A stretch of DNA of 64,000 nucleotides from an uncultured Bacillota bacterium. Its GTDB lineage: Bacteria > Bacillota > Clostridia > Christensenellales > Borkfalkiaceae. This document shows, in pieces, positions 17,045-24,646 of this stretch (its first letter is position 1; each line of letters begins with the position of its first letter). Where the stretch lies: positions 1 to 64,000 of the forward strand of contig CASEHS010000002.1 in NCBI GenBank assembly GCA_949287815.1. Reading direction: 5' to 3'. The notes under the pieces are model-generated. The model ran no database searches, had not been told where the DNA came from, and saw nothing but the letters and a program-made list of their open reading frames with translations. The translations under genes were made by a program, and so were the position numbers.

Positions 17045-17590
17045 TTACTCAAACTGATTTGCGAGAATATCCGCTGTCAGACGGGCAAGATTGACCGCGC
17101 TGTTTTCGATTTTCGCACCGTCATCCGATGCCAGCAAAGATACCGCACCTAAACAATCTCCCCCTGCTACGATCGGAACGATGATCTGCGCCGTGATGTT
17201 GAGTGCAGAAGCGTCAGAAATAGGTACGATATCGCCGCCCTCCGACCTGTTCGCAAGATAACTGCGCCTGTCTTTCATAATTTTTTCCAAGCGTTCGGAA
17301 ATAGGCTTACCGTTCAGATCTTTTTTCCCAGTTCCCGAAGCGTATAAAATTTCATCCGTATCGCAGATCACGGCAAGATATCCGCTCAGATCGTTGAGTG
17401 AACGCACCGAACCTTCCGAAAATTTTTCCAGTGTTGCAATGGGCGAATACTTTTTAAGCATCAACTCATCCCTATCCGTAAAAATTTCCAAAGGATCACC
17501 GTCTTTTATACGAAGCGTCCTTCTGATTTCTTTAGGTATGACCACCCTGCCGAGTTCATCGATTCTTCTTACAATTCCCGTTGCTTTCAT
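17045..17590 (-). CDS. spoVT: stage V sporulation regulator SpoVT
   Basis: A 181-residue transcription factor. It has an AbrB-type swapped-hairpin DNA-binding domain at residues 1-50 (MKATGIVRRIDELGRVVIPKE) and a C-terminal GAF-like domain. In Bacillus it tunes sigma-G genes in the forespore. The ATG at 17590 follows GGAGGG by three bases; the longer frame from 17629 is rejected. spoVB begins 79 bases downstream on the same strand, so the spoVT-spoVB-yabN-dus genes form one transcription unit. Confidence 0.93.
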   Translation of the reverse strand: MKATGIVRRIDELGRVVIPKEIRRTLRIKDGDPLEIFTDRDELMLKKYSPIATLEKFSEGSVRSLNDLSGYLAVICDTDEILYASGTGKKDLNGKPISERLEKIMKDRRSYLANRSEGGDIVPISDASALNITAQIIVPIVAGGDCLGAVSLLASDDGAKIENSAVNLARLTADILANQFE

Positions 17591-17710
17591 TTTCCCTCCA
17601 TTTTTGCCGCAATCAGCCATGCGGCTCACTTCTTACCGCAAGTATGCGCAACTTTTTACCTGCTATTCCCGAAACCGAAAAAGTTTTCCAAAATAATTTT
17701 TTGTATCATT

Positions 17711-17747
17711 AAAAAATCAGGCCGCGCGGTTGAATACCGCGCGGCCT
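17711..17747 (-). terminator. terminator after the AEC transporter
   Basis: A perfect 12-bp stem (17719-17730 / 17736-17747, GGCCGCGCGG core) with a five-base loop. On the minus strand it is followed by a T-rich tract (complement of 17711-17716). It separates the transporter from spoVT. Confidence 0.88.
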
Positions 17748-17769
17748 GTAAGTTATTATCTTTTTTATG

Positions 17770-18711
17770 TTATATAAAATCGCATAAAATCATCAGGAGG
17801 GGGATTGTAAGGATACACAAAAGCGTATTCATAAGAGTCGCTTTTGCCGCAAGTTCCTTATCACCGTCATATAATTCCGCAAAACTCAATACTACGGACG
17901 CAGACGGCATTGCACTGATGATATACACGCCAATGATCACAAATTTATTCAGAGGAATAATAAGATCAATTAAGAGCATTACCCCTAAACTGAACAGCGG
18001 CGAAATAACAAGCTTCATCAAAGCCACGCCGTAAACTTTCAGATCTTTAAATAAAGAAGAAAATTTCACGTTAGCAAGCCGCACGCCTAAAATTATCATA
18101 GAAAGCGGCAATGTCATATTTCCTAAAAATGAAATCGGCTTCATAACTGCCGCAGGAATATGTACGTTACAGAAAAAGAAAGGCATTGCAAGTAAGGAAG
18201 CCAAGGTAGGCGGATTCAAAATAATTTTCCACAGCTTTATTTTCGAGCGATCGCCCGTTACTACATATACGCCAAGTGTCCAGGATATTGCCCCGAACAC
18301 AACATTGTATATTACTGCATACAATATAAATTGCTGATCCCCCGGAAAGAGCATCTCCATTACGGGTATTCCCATAAATCCTACATTGCCCAAAAAAGAA
18401 CAGGCAATGGAAGCACGGCGGGAAGAATCTTCTTTACATTTACAAAACATCGGTTTTGCCAACAAGTAAACGCCTATTTCCAACACTATGGCAAATACGA
18501 ATACTTGGGCAAAGGCGGGAAGCATAGACGGAGCAAATTCTTTATTTAATAGCGACCCCGCCATAAGAAAAGGTTGGGAAACAAACAAAAGCAACGCCGC
18601 AAGAACATTTGTCGCGTTTTCCGGCAAAAGATTCGCTCTTTTCAGCACAAAACCCGGAACCGCCAATACAACGATCACCGCCACGCTGATAAACGTATTT
18701 AAAAATTCCAC
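17770..18711 (-). CDS. AEC-family permease
   Basis: A 313-residue membrane protein with about ten helices, split into two five-helix halves by a polar stretch near residue 90 (KCKEDSSRRAS). The auxin efflux carrier/malonate transporter family exports or takes up organic acids. Family marks include SQPFLMAGS, GNVGFMGIPV and the late helix with SAMPSASVVLSFAE. It is monocistronic with its own terminator. The substrate is unknown. Confidence 0.85.
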   Translation of the reverse strand: MEFLNTFISVAVIVVLAVPGFVLKRANLLPENATNVLAALLLFVSQPFLMAGSLLNKEFAPSMLPAFAQVFVFAIVLEIGVYLLAKPMFCKCKEDSSRRASIACSFLGNVGFMGIPVMEMLFPGDQQFILYAVIYNVVFGAISWTLGVYVVTGDRSKIKLWKIILNPPTLASLLAMPFFFCNVHIPAAVMKPISFLGNMTLPLSMIILGVRLANVKFSSLFKDLKVYGVALMKLVISPLFSLGVMLLIDLIIPLNKFVIIGVYIISAMPSASVVLSFAELYDGDKELAAKATLMNTLLCILTIPLLMILCDFI

Positions 18712-18923
18712 TTTTTATCCCTCACTTCTTTCCTTTTTATCCTTTTCCCTCAAAACCTTATTCATTCTATTACAAAATAAATTACCTGTCAAGAAATATA
18801 ACACGAATTACTTATGGAATGTTTTTTATCTTTATAATTATGCAGTTTTATATTTTTTAAAATAAAATTGTTAAGTTTTACGACGAAATACTATAATTTT
18901 TATTAAAAAAATTTGACAAATCC

Positions 18924-18952
18924 TTGCTTTTTCTTTTTTTGTGTGATAAAAT
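18924..18952 (+). promoter_or_regulatory. promoter of the small membrane protein gene
   Basis: TTGCTT (18924-18929) and TAAAAT (18947-18952) are 17 bp apart, with TGA before the -10 (extended -10). A TTGACA at 18913 is too far from the -10 to be used with it. Confidence 0.55.
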
Positions 18953-18984
18953 AGTGATAACAAAAAACTTTTTGGGAGGATATT

Positions 18985-19461
18985 ATGGCAAAAAGTAATG
19001 TAAAAAAATGGATTCCCGGGGGAATCGCATTGCTGTTCGGACTCGTCGCTTTCTTGATGATGTTTCTGAAAGCAGTGGGGGCAGAAGGCGAAGGCTATAC
19101 CGGTGCAGAACTTGCATTCGGTAAAAAAGAAATGGGCATTGAGGTGCTCGGTTTTAATATTTTAATATTCTTGGGATTCGCTTTACCTTTGATCGGCGGA
19201 ATTCTTTCCTTTATTATCGGAAACGGATTTTTGATGAAGATCATTACCACCGCTTGCTTTGTGGTCGGCGCAGTATTCTTGTTCTGCACTGCTAGTTTTT
19301 CTTCTATCGCATTCAACGAGGCTGGTAAAGAAGTTTGGGAAGCAGCAATTAAAGAAGGTCTGATTAAATTACAAGCCGGTCCTATCGTTGCAGGTGTCTT
19401 CTCTATTCTCGGCGCAGTTGTTTGCTTCTTCAAAGGCACAATCGCAAATAAAATCGGCTAA
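18985..19461 (+). CDS. four-helix membrane protein, unknown function
   Basis: A 158-residue protein with about four hydrophobic segments (roughly residues 10-30, 52-78, 82-105 and 130-150) and basic ends. GGGAGGATATT precedes the ATG. It has its own promoter and terminator, so it is a single-gene unit between two minus-strand units. No family is recognised. The aromatic-poor, glycine-rich helices suggest a small bilayer protein rather than an enzyme. Confidence 0.75.
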   Translation: MAKSNVKKWIPGGIALLFGLVAFLMMFLKAVGAEGEGYTGAELAFGKKEMGIEVLGFNILIFLGFALPLIGGILSFIIGNGFLMKIITTACFVVGAVFLFCTASFSSIAFNEAGKEVWEAAIKEGLIKLQAGPIVAGVFSILGAVVCFFKGTIANKIG

Positions 19462-19479
19462 AATTAATATTAAAAGCCA

Positions 19480-19510
19480 AACGGTGCGGAATTATCCGCA
19501 CCGTTTTTAT
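19480..19510 (+). terminator. terminator of the small membrane protein gene
   Basis: aacggtgcgg (19480-19489) pairs with ccgcaccgtt (19496-19505) around a six-base loop and runs into five T. Confidence 0.88.
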
Positions 19511-19550
19511 TTACAAAAATCCCTAAACCGATAAAACATTTTAAATTAAC

Positions 19551-19592
19551 TTCAAAAAGGCAGCAGCGCAAAATGTTGTGCTGCTGCCTTTT
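19551..19592 (-). terminator. terminator of mnmA
   Basis: A 13-bp stem (19555-19567 / 19580-19592, GGCAGCAGC core) with a 12-base loop. On the minus strand it is followed by a T-run. It lies just past the mnmA stop. Confidence 0.8.
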
Positions 19593-19656
19593 GATTAAAA
19601 ATATTTTTATCTCTTTAAAAATTAATTCACAGGAATCTGACTAATATCAAAAAAAT

Positions 19657-20757
19657 TTACTTTCTGACTTCTTCTATAACACCGCCGCCGAGACACTTCT
19701 GCCCCTCATAGAATACGGCGTACTGCCCGGGCGTTACCGCTCTTTGCGGCTCATTAAAAATCACTTCAGCAAAGTCACCGTTGCATTTCACCCTAACGCC
19801 CTGTTCTCCCTGACGGTAACGGAATTTGGCATTACAGCAAAACTCCTCTTTTTCAGGCGGTCTAGGAATCCAGTTGATCCCAGAAACGGTACAGGAAACG
19901 GAGTAAAGCGGACTTTCATCTCCGTGGGACACCCGAAGAATATTATTTTCAAGATCCTTTTCCACAACGAACCAACGTCCGCCGTCATCTCCCTTTCTGC
20001 CGCCGAGATTCAGTCCTTTGCGCTGTCCTAACGTATAATACATCAAGCCGATATGCTCTCCGACCGTTTCGCCTGCTTCATTGACAATTTTACCCGGCCG
20101 CGCAGGAAGGTATGTTTTCAGAAAATTGCGAAAATTTCTCTCACCTATAAAACAAATACCCGTACTGTCCTTTTTTTCTGCCGTGGAAAGGCCGTTCTTT
20201 GCCGCTATTTCGCGAACTTCATGCTTTTGCAATCTGCCAAGCGGAAACAATACGTTTTCAAACTGCTTCTGACTGACCTGATTGAGAAAATACGTCTGAT
20301 CTTTTCCCTCATCCGCCGCTTTCAAAAGATAATGTCTTTCCCCTTCATGCAGAATATCGCAGTAATGTCCCGTAGCGATATAATCTGCGCCGAGCGCAAG
20401 TGCGTGCTGTTTGAACGGTCCGAATTTGATCTCACGGTTGCATAAAACATCAGGGTTAGGCGTTCTGCCGCGATTGTATTCTTCCAGAAAGTAAGAAAAA
20501 ACGCGATCGGCATATTCTTTGGCAAAGTTGACGGTATAATACGGAATACCGATTTTGTTTGCTACCCGCTTCACGTCCTCATAATCCGCTTCCGCAGTAC
20601 AGCAACCGTTTTCCCCCTCTTCTTCCCAGTTGACCATATAAAGACCTATTACATTGTAGCCTTGCTCTTTCAGAAGAAGGGCGGCAACGGAACTGTCTAC
20701 CCCGCCGCTCATACCCACGACCACTGTTTTCTGCTTGTCCAACCCGAAACACCTCAT
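19657..20757 (-). CDS. mnmA: tRNA-specific 2-thiouridylase MnmA
   Basis: A 366-residue enzyme that activates U34 of Lys, Glu and Gln tRNAs with ATP and inserts sulfur. The PP-loop SGGVDSS is at about residues 17-23. The two catalytic Cys are in NPDVLCN (about 107) and GICFIG (about 204). A C-terminal beta-barrel domain ends near residue 360. The ATG at 20757 has only a poor ribosome binding site, whereas a TTG five codons in has GAGGTG at seven bases, so the true start may be 20742. It stands alone between terminators. Confidence 0.94.
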   Translation of the reverse strand: MRCFGLDKQKTVVVGMSGGVDSSVAALLLKEQGYNVIGLYMVNWEEEGENGCCTAEADYEDVKRVANKIGIPYYTVNFAKEYADRVFSYFLEEYNRGRTPNPDVLCNREIKFGPFKQHALALGADYIATGHYCDILHEGERHYLLKAADEGKDQTYFLNQVSQKQFENVLFPLGRLQKHEVREIAAKNGLSTAEKKDSTGICFIGERNFRNFLKTYLPARPGKIVNEAGETVGEHIGLMYYTLGQRKGLNLGGRKGDDGGRWFVVEKDLENNILRVSHGDESPLYSVSCTVSGINWIPRPPEKEEFCCNAKFRYRQGEQGVRVKCNGDFAEVIFNEPQRAVTPGQYAVFYEGQKCLGGGVIEEVRK

Positions 20758-20891
20758 CTTTCAATCTTTCCCGTTTATTATAAACCGATGGGGCATTTCT
20801 GTCAAATAAATTCAGACAAAGGTCAAATACACTCGCTTATTTTAACTCGTATTCTATTTTAAACATATGTATAAAAATACAATTGTTTAAA

Positions 20892-21059
20892 TTATTGTAA
20901 TTTCTCTACCAAAACTTTGAATTTTTGGCCGTTGTTGAAATGAATTTCCAAGGACTCCTCTTTTTTGATAAACTTTGCAATAATTTCGTCTTTAAGAATT
21001 ACCGTTACCATATCCAATAATTCAGCGACCGTCATTTCAGATTTCATTTGTTCTTCCAT
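20892..21059 (-). CDS. 55-residue acidic/basic small protein, unknown
   Basis: A short gene with a clear AAGGAGAATAAC ribosome binding site. The product begins MEEQMKSEMTVAELLDM and ends in a beta-like HFNNGQKFKVLVEKLQ; the first half is probably an amphipathic helix. It is transcribed divergently from the tandem-HTH regulator across a long palindrome, so it is probably that regulator's target. No family is recognised. Confidence 0.65.
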   Translation of the reverse strand: MEEQMKSEMTVAELLDMVTVILKDEIIAKFIKKEESLEIHFNNGQKFKVLVEKLQ

Positions 21060-21104
21060 TGTTATTCTCCTTAACGCTTATAATTTTAACAAATCTTAGC
21101 AATA

Positions 21105-21153
21105 TTATATACCACGATGTTGGCAAAAATCAAGTATTTTTTGCCAACATCGT
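21105..21153. promoter_or_regulatory. divergent promoter with 16-bp palindromic operator
   Basis: Perfect arms ACGATGTTGGCAAAAA (21114-21129) and its complement (21138-21153) flank an eight-base centre. A minus-strand -10 (TATAAT, complement of 21105-21110) lies beside the left arm and its TTGATT -35 falls at the palindrome centre, so a bound repressor would block the small gene. The regulator's own start is 23 bases past the right arm. Confidence 0.75.
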
Positions 21154-21175
21154 AGATAATATTTCAGGAGAGTAA

Positions 21176-21622
21176 ATGATGGACATTTTATTAAAATTCC
21201 CTGAAAGACTTGCCGATCTGATGGAAGAAAGAGATTTAACGCCTGCATCCCTTTCAAAGTTGGCAAATATCAATTACAGTACCGTTACTAGGTATTTAAA
21301 CGGGGCACGTTTGCCGTCTTTTGAAACATTTATAAGGCTGTTGGAAATTTTCGGATGCTCAGCGGATTATATGATCGGTCTGCAAAACGATCCGATGTTT
21401 GCTATGCAGTTTTTGCCCGCTCCGCCCTTTTACGAGAGATTTGCATATCTTTTAAAAGAAAAGCGAATTTCTCAATATGCACTGCATAAATCAACAGGGT
21501 TTTCTTATGATAATTTCAATAAATGGCTGAAAGGCACAACTTCACCTTACCTGGACAATCTTGTAAAGCTTGCCAAAGCCTTCGATTGCTGTGTAGACAG
21601 CCTTTTAGGGCGTATCGAATAA
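21176..21622 (+). CDS. transcription regulator with two XRE-type helix-turn-helix domains
   Basis: A 148-residue protein made of two HTH_XRE domains in one chain: residues 8-64 (LADLMEERDLTPASLSKLA, then STVTRYLNG) and 84-146 (LKEKRISQYALHKSTGFS, then NFNKWLKG). No sensor domain is present. CAGGAGAG precedes two adjacent ATG codons (21176 and 21179), and either may be used. The palindrome just upstream is the likely binding site, giving autoregulation plus control of the divergent 55-residue gene. A shared terminator lies downstream. Confidence 0.85.
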   Translation: MMDILLKFPERLADLMEERDLTPASLSKLANINYSTVTRYLNGARLPSFETFIRLLEIFGCSADYMIGLQNDPMFAMQFLPAPPFYERFAYLLKEKRISQYALHKSTGFSYDNFNKWLKGTTSPYLDNLVKLAKAFDCCVDSLLGRIE

Positions 21623-21640
21623 TAATATATATTTATAACA

Positions 21641-21681
21641 AAAAAAGACCTTGCATAGCAATCCCATGCAAGGTCTTTTAA
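21641..21681. terminator. bidirectional terminator
   Basis: A perfect 14-bp stem (21643-21656 / 21666-21679) begins with AAAA and ends with TTTT, so it works on both strands between two convergent genes. Confidence 0.85.
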
Positions 21682-22260
21682 TTATTTAGATAATCTTTTA
21701 ATAAAGGTGAGCGCGCATTCCACGCAGCCGTCTACGCCGATCCTGCCGCTGTCCAGACATAAATCGTGATTTTCTGCCATGCCCCACTTCTGGTCGGTAT
21801 AGTATTCATAATATTTTTTACGCTTTTTATCGGTAGCCTTGACGTGTTCTTCCATTTTTTCAGGCGGCACACCTATTCCCATTGCATTTTTACGTTCAAC
21901 ACGCTGCTGCAAGGGTGCATGGATATAAATTTTGACACTGTCTTCCACGATCACATCCGAACATCTTCCGATGATCACACAAGGACCTTTTGCCGCAAGC
22001 TGTTTGATCAGATTAGACTGCGCAATATAGATCTGATCCGTCATGGGCATCTGATAATAGGAGTACAACGTTCTGGAAAATAGTCCGGGCGCACTCTCCT
22101 CATAATGACGCATAAACTCTTCGGAAAGATTGCTGCTCTCCGCCGCCATGGAAATCAGGTCCTTGTCGTAAAACGGAATACCGAGTTCTTTGGCAAGTTT
22201 TACCCCGAACTCCCTTCCGCCGCTGCCGAATTGTCTGCTTACCGTAATTACTTTATCCAT
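21682..22260 (-). CDS. cytidylate kinase-like protein
   Basis: A 192-residue P-loop protein of the cytidylate-kinase-like family that is common in gut Clostridia and Bacteroidia. SRQFGSGGREFG at residues 8-19 is the nucleotide loop, IIGRCSD near 96 the next strand, and VERKNAMGI a basic lid-like region. It is shorter than and different from housekeeping Cmk, so nucleotide kinase activity is likely but the substrate is uncertain. It is a single gene, with a weak ribosome binding site (a GGGGGC-like stretch) before ATG. Confidence 0.8.
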   Translation of the reverse strand: MDKVITVSRQFGSGGREFGVKLAKELGIPFYDKDLISMAAESSNLSEEFMRHYEESAPGLFSRTLYSYYQMPMTDQIYIAQSNLIKQLAAKGPCVIIGRCSDVIVEDSVKIYIHAPLQQRVERKNAMGIGVPPEKMEEHVKATDKKRKKYYEYYTDQKWGMAENHDLCLDSGRIGVDGCVECALTFIKRLSK

Positions 22261-22440
22261 ATTTAGCCCCCTTCGTCCGCTTTTTACGCGGACACAAGTC
22301 TTTCTATACTATTATTGTAAGCCGAAACCCGCTGTTTGTCAAGACATGCTCAAAAAAAACGCGCCGCAAATTTCAGATAACCCTAAAATAATCAAAATCT
22401 ATAAGGCTGAATCTGACCCGCGGGCGATTTATTTTTTTAT

Positions 22441-23136
22441 TTATTCTCTTATATCTTCATGGGAAAACGCGGCATTTCCTGTATAAAGAGTAAACTCACG
22501 TTCAAGGTCAAAATCTTCCGCACTGTCAAACGCGGCAAGTTTGGAAACAGACACTTCATATGCCGTCATCGTTTTGACTTCGTATTCGGAAAGTTTTTTC
22601 TGATATTCACGGCTCTGGATCCTGCCCGAAAGCGCGATCTTATCCCCGACCTGTAAATTCTTTACAAAGCGCGCATTTCTACCCCAGGCAATGCAAGGTA
22701 TATAATCGGACTTATTGTATGCTCTGTTCACGGCGACCAGAAGGTCAGCAATTTCTCTGTTAAAAGGCGTCGTACGATATACGGGCGGTTTACATATATA
22801 TCCGCTAAGAACTATACTGTTCGGATTTTTTGCGGGCGGGACATCTACAAGTTCCCGAACAAATACCGTAAGCATAAGCCTTGATCTTCCGTTTTCGATT
22901 TTGTTATAGGAACGAAATTGCCCTATCGCGCAAAGCTGAGACCCGATACGCAAGTTTCCGCCTTCGATCAGACGCTCGGAAACAGTTACCGGCAAAATAT
23001 CCGCCTGCCCCGATAGCCGCATAACTTTTACGTTCAATTCGTAAAAGCCTTCACCGTACACTTCGTGAGAAAAGTTTGCTTCGCTCACGATTTCGCCCAT
23101 GATAAATACCTTGTTGTTTTTCTCGGTTCCGTTCAT
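22441..23136 (-). CDS. SSB-like protein with two OB folds
   Basis: About 231 residues. Two OB-fold halves are seen, starting at VFIMGEIV (about residue 10) and IVLSGYIC (about 110). The second holds the SSB-like signature FNREIADLLVAVNRAYNKSDYIPCIAWG. The family is annotated as single-stranded DNA-binding protein in Clostridia. It lacks the acidic proline-rich tail of canonical SSB, although the end is acidic. GGAGG lies nine bases before the ATG at 23136; an ATG three codons earlier directly abuts GGAGG and is less likely. Confidence 0.75.
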   Translation of the reverse strand: MNGTEKNNKVFIMGEIVSEANFSHEVYGEGFYELNVKVMRLSGQADILPVTVSERLIEGGNLRIGSQLCAIGQFRSYNKIENGRSRLMLTVFVRELVDVPPAKNPNSIVLSGYICKPPVYRTTPFNREIADLLVAVNRAYNKSDYIPCIAWGRNARFVKNLQVGDKIALSGRIQSREYQKKLSEYEVKTMTAYEVSVSKLAAFDSAEDFDLEREFTLYTGNAAFSHEDIRE

Positions 23137-23186
23137 ATCATTCATCCTCCTGAAACGTATTTCCCGATTTTATTCCGCTATCGGCG

Positions 23187-23954
23187 TTAATTCGCCGCAT
23201 GCTGCCTGCCATTTACGTCTATCGTATAGTTATCTTTATAGATCAGCTCCCCGATCGGAACAAATTCATAGCCGCTGTTTTTCAGCGTATCCAGTATGAT
23301 CGGAAGAGCCTCTGCCGTATGTTTTCCGTTATTATGACAAAGAATAATGCTTCCGCTCTTTGTACGGTTGATGACTCGCATCGCTATTTCATTTGCAGAC
23401 AAGTCTTTCCAATCCAGACTGTCTACATCCCACTGAATGGTAAAAAGCCCCATACTCTTTGCCGTTTCCACCAAAAGGTCGTCATAATCGCCGTAAGGTG
23501 CGCGGAACAGTTCTACTTTTTTACCCGTTACCGCTTCTATCGCGGCGGAAGACGTTTCCAGTTCCCTTCTGATCTCTGTTTCACTCTGTTTTGACATATA
23601 CGAATGCGTTGCGCTGTGCGTGCCGATCTCACAACCCGCTTCGTCAATTTTTTTCACGTATTCGGGATATTTTTCCGCCCAGAACTCTACCATAAAAAAA
23701 GTAGCACGCACTTGTTCTCTGCCGAGAATTTCCAGAATTTTATCCGTCGAATCCACGCCCCATGCACAATCAAAAGAGATGGCGATTTTTTTATCTTCAC
23801 GCTCCACACTATACACCGGAAGCTTTCTTACCGTTCCGCCTGTATAAACTGCATAAGCACCTGTGGTGCGTACAAGAAGAGATAAAATCAACACAACCGC
23901 AAACACTGCTACCGCAAAAATTACCCTTCTTTTTCCGAAAACGAATACTTTCAT
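23187..23954 (-). CDS. pdaB: PdaB-like polysaccharide deacetylase
   Basis: A 255-residue protein with one N-terminal membrane anchor (residues 10-30) and a NodB deacetylase domain. Motifs are SFDCAWG, the zinc-binding H-x-x-x-H in HSATHS, RAPYGDYDD, the DVDSLDW strand and the final ILCHNN His. The first motif has SFD-x-AWG rather than TFDDG, as in Bacillus PdaB, a sporulation deacetylase needed for spore cortex upkeep. It would work on peptidoglycan outside the membrane. It lies directly upstream of the SSB-like gene and may be co-transcribed with it. Confidence 0.87.
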   Translation of the reverse strand: MKVFVFGKRRVIFAVAVFAVVLILSLLVRTTGAYAVYTGGTVRKLPVYSVEREDKKIAISFDCAWGVDSTDKILEILGREQVRATFFMVEFWAEKYPEYVKKIDEAGCEIGTHSATHSYMSKQSETEIRRELETSSAAIEAVTGKKVELFRAPYGDYDDLLVETAKSMGLFTIQWDVDSLDWKDLSANEIAMRVINRTKSGSIILCHNNGKHTAEALPIILDTLKNSGYEFVPIGELIYKDNYTIDVNGRQHAAN

Positions 23955-24096
23955 TTTCCACCTCTTATTTTACAAAAAACTGCTTGTCGAAATTTATCCA
24001 GTTTTGACGATTTTCGACTGTTTTGCGCGATTTTCAATTTTCTTTTCCGCAATATTTTGTATCATATTTATATGAGCCGAAATTGCCGATTATACC

Positions 24097-24136
24097 AAAA
24101 AAACGCCCTGCGTTCCTTTCGGACGCAGGACGTTTT
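24097..24136 (-). terminator. terminator of the zinc-ribbon membrane protein gene
   Basis: aacgccctgcgt pairs with acgcaggacgtt (one mismatch) around a nine-base loop, followed by seven T on the minus strand. Confidence 0.75.
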
Positions 24137-24177
24137 CTTATTGTAAACTAATTTTATCTGTTTTTATTTTTTAGCCG

Positions 24178-24441
24178 TTACATTTCCTCATCGAGTTTCT
24201 TTCCGCAATGCGGACATACTTTGAACGGCAGCCAGCGATTCCAGATACCAAAACGGATATTGCAATGCGGACAGCGATAATAATACTGTATGATAAAATC
24301 GGGTATCACTGCAATAACAAAAGCGATCGCACTACTCAGCCAAACAGGCAAACCTAATCTGGAAGATAAGATAATACCGAGAACAATGGCCATACAAAGT
24401 ATTACAAACAAAACAGCCTTTCGGGTATACAATTTTTTCAT
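24178..24441 (-). CDS. small membrane protein with zinc ribbon
   Basis: An 87-residue protein. Two hydrophobic segments (about 9-27 and 34-52) are followed by a cytosolic zinc ribbon built from two CPHC knuckles 16 residues apart (RCPHC, VCPHC). It is probably a membrane-bound metal-binding adaptor. No orthologous family is recognised, and it is a single-gene unit. Confidence 0.7.
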   Translation of the reverse strand: MKKLYTRKAVLFVILCMAIVLGIILSSRLGLPVWLSSAIAFVIAVIPDFIIQYYYRCPHCNIRFGIWNRWLPFKVCPHCGKKLDEEM

Positions 24442-24550
24442 ATCTCTTGCACTTTAACACTGATTTTATAATATTATAAAATTACTTTGCAATAAAATAT
24501 GGTAAAATTTGTAAAATATATGTAACTTCCAGTTATCATAGCTTTTTATC

Positions 24551-24586
24551 AAAGAAAAAGCCCCGCAGCTTTGCCGCGGGGCTTCC
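24551..24586 (-). terminator. terminator of parEC
   Basis: aagccccgc (24558-24566) pairs with gcggggctt (24576-24584), followed by TTTTTCTTT on the minus strand. Confidence 0.85.
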
Positions 24587-24646
24587 TATTGAATCGTTTT
24601 CAATCTTACGAATTTACAAATAAATAATCATTAACTTAAATTGATT

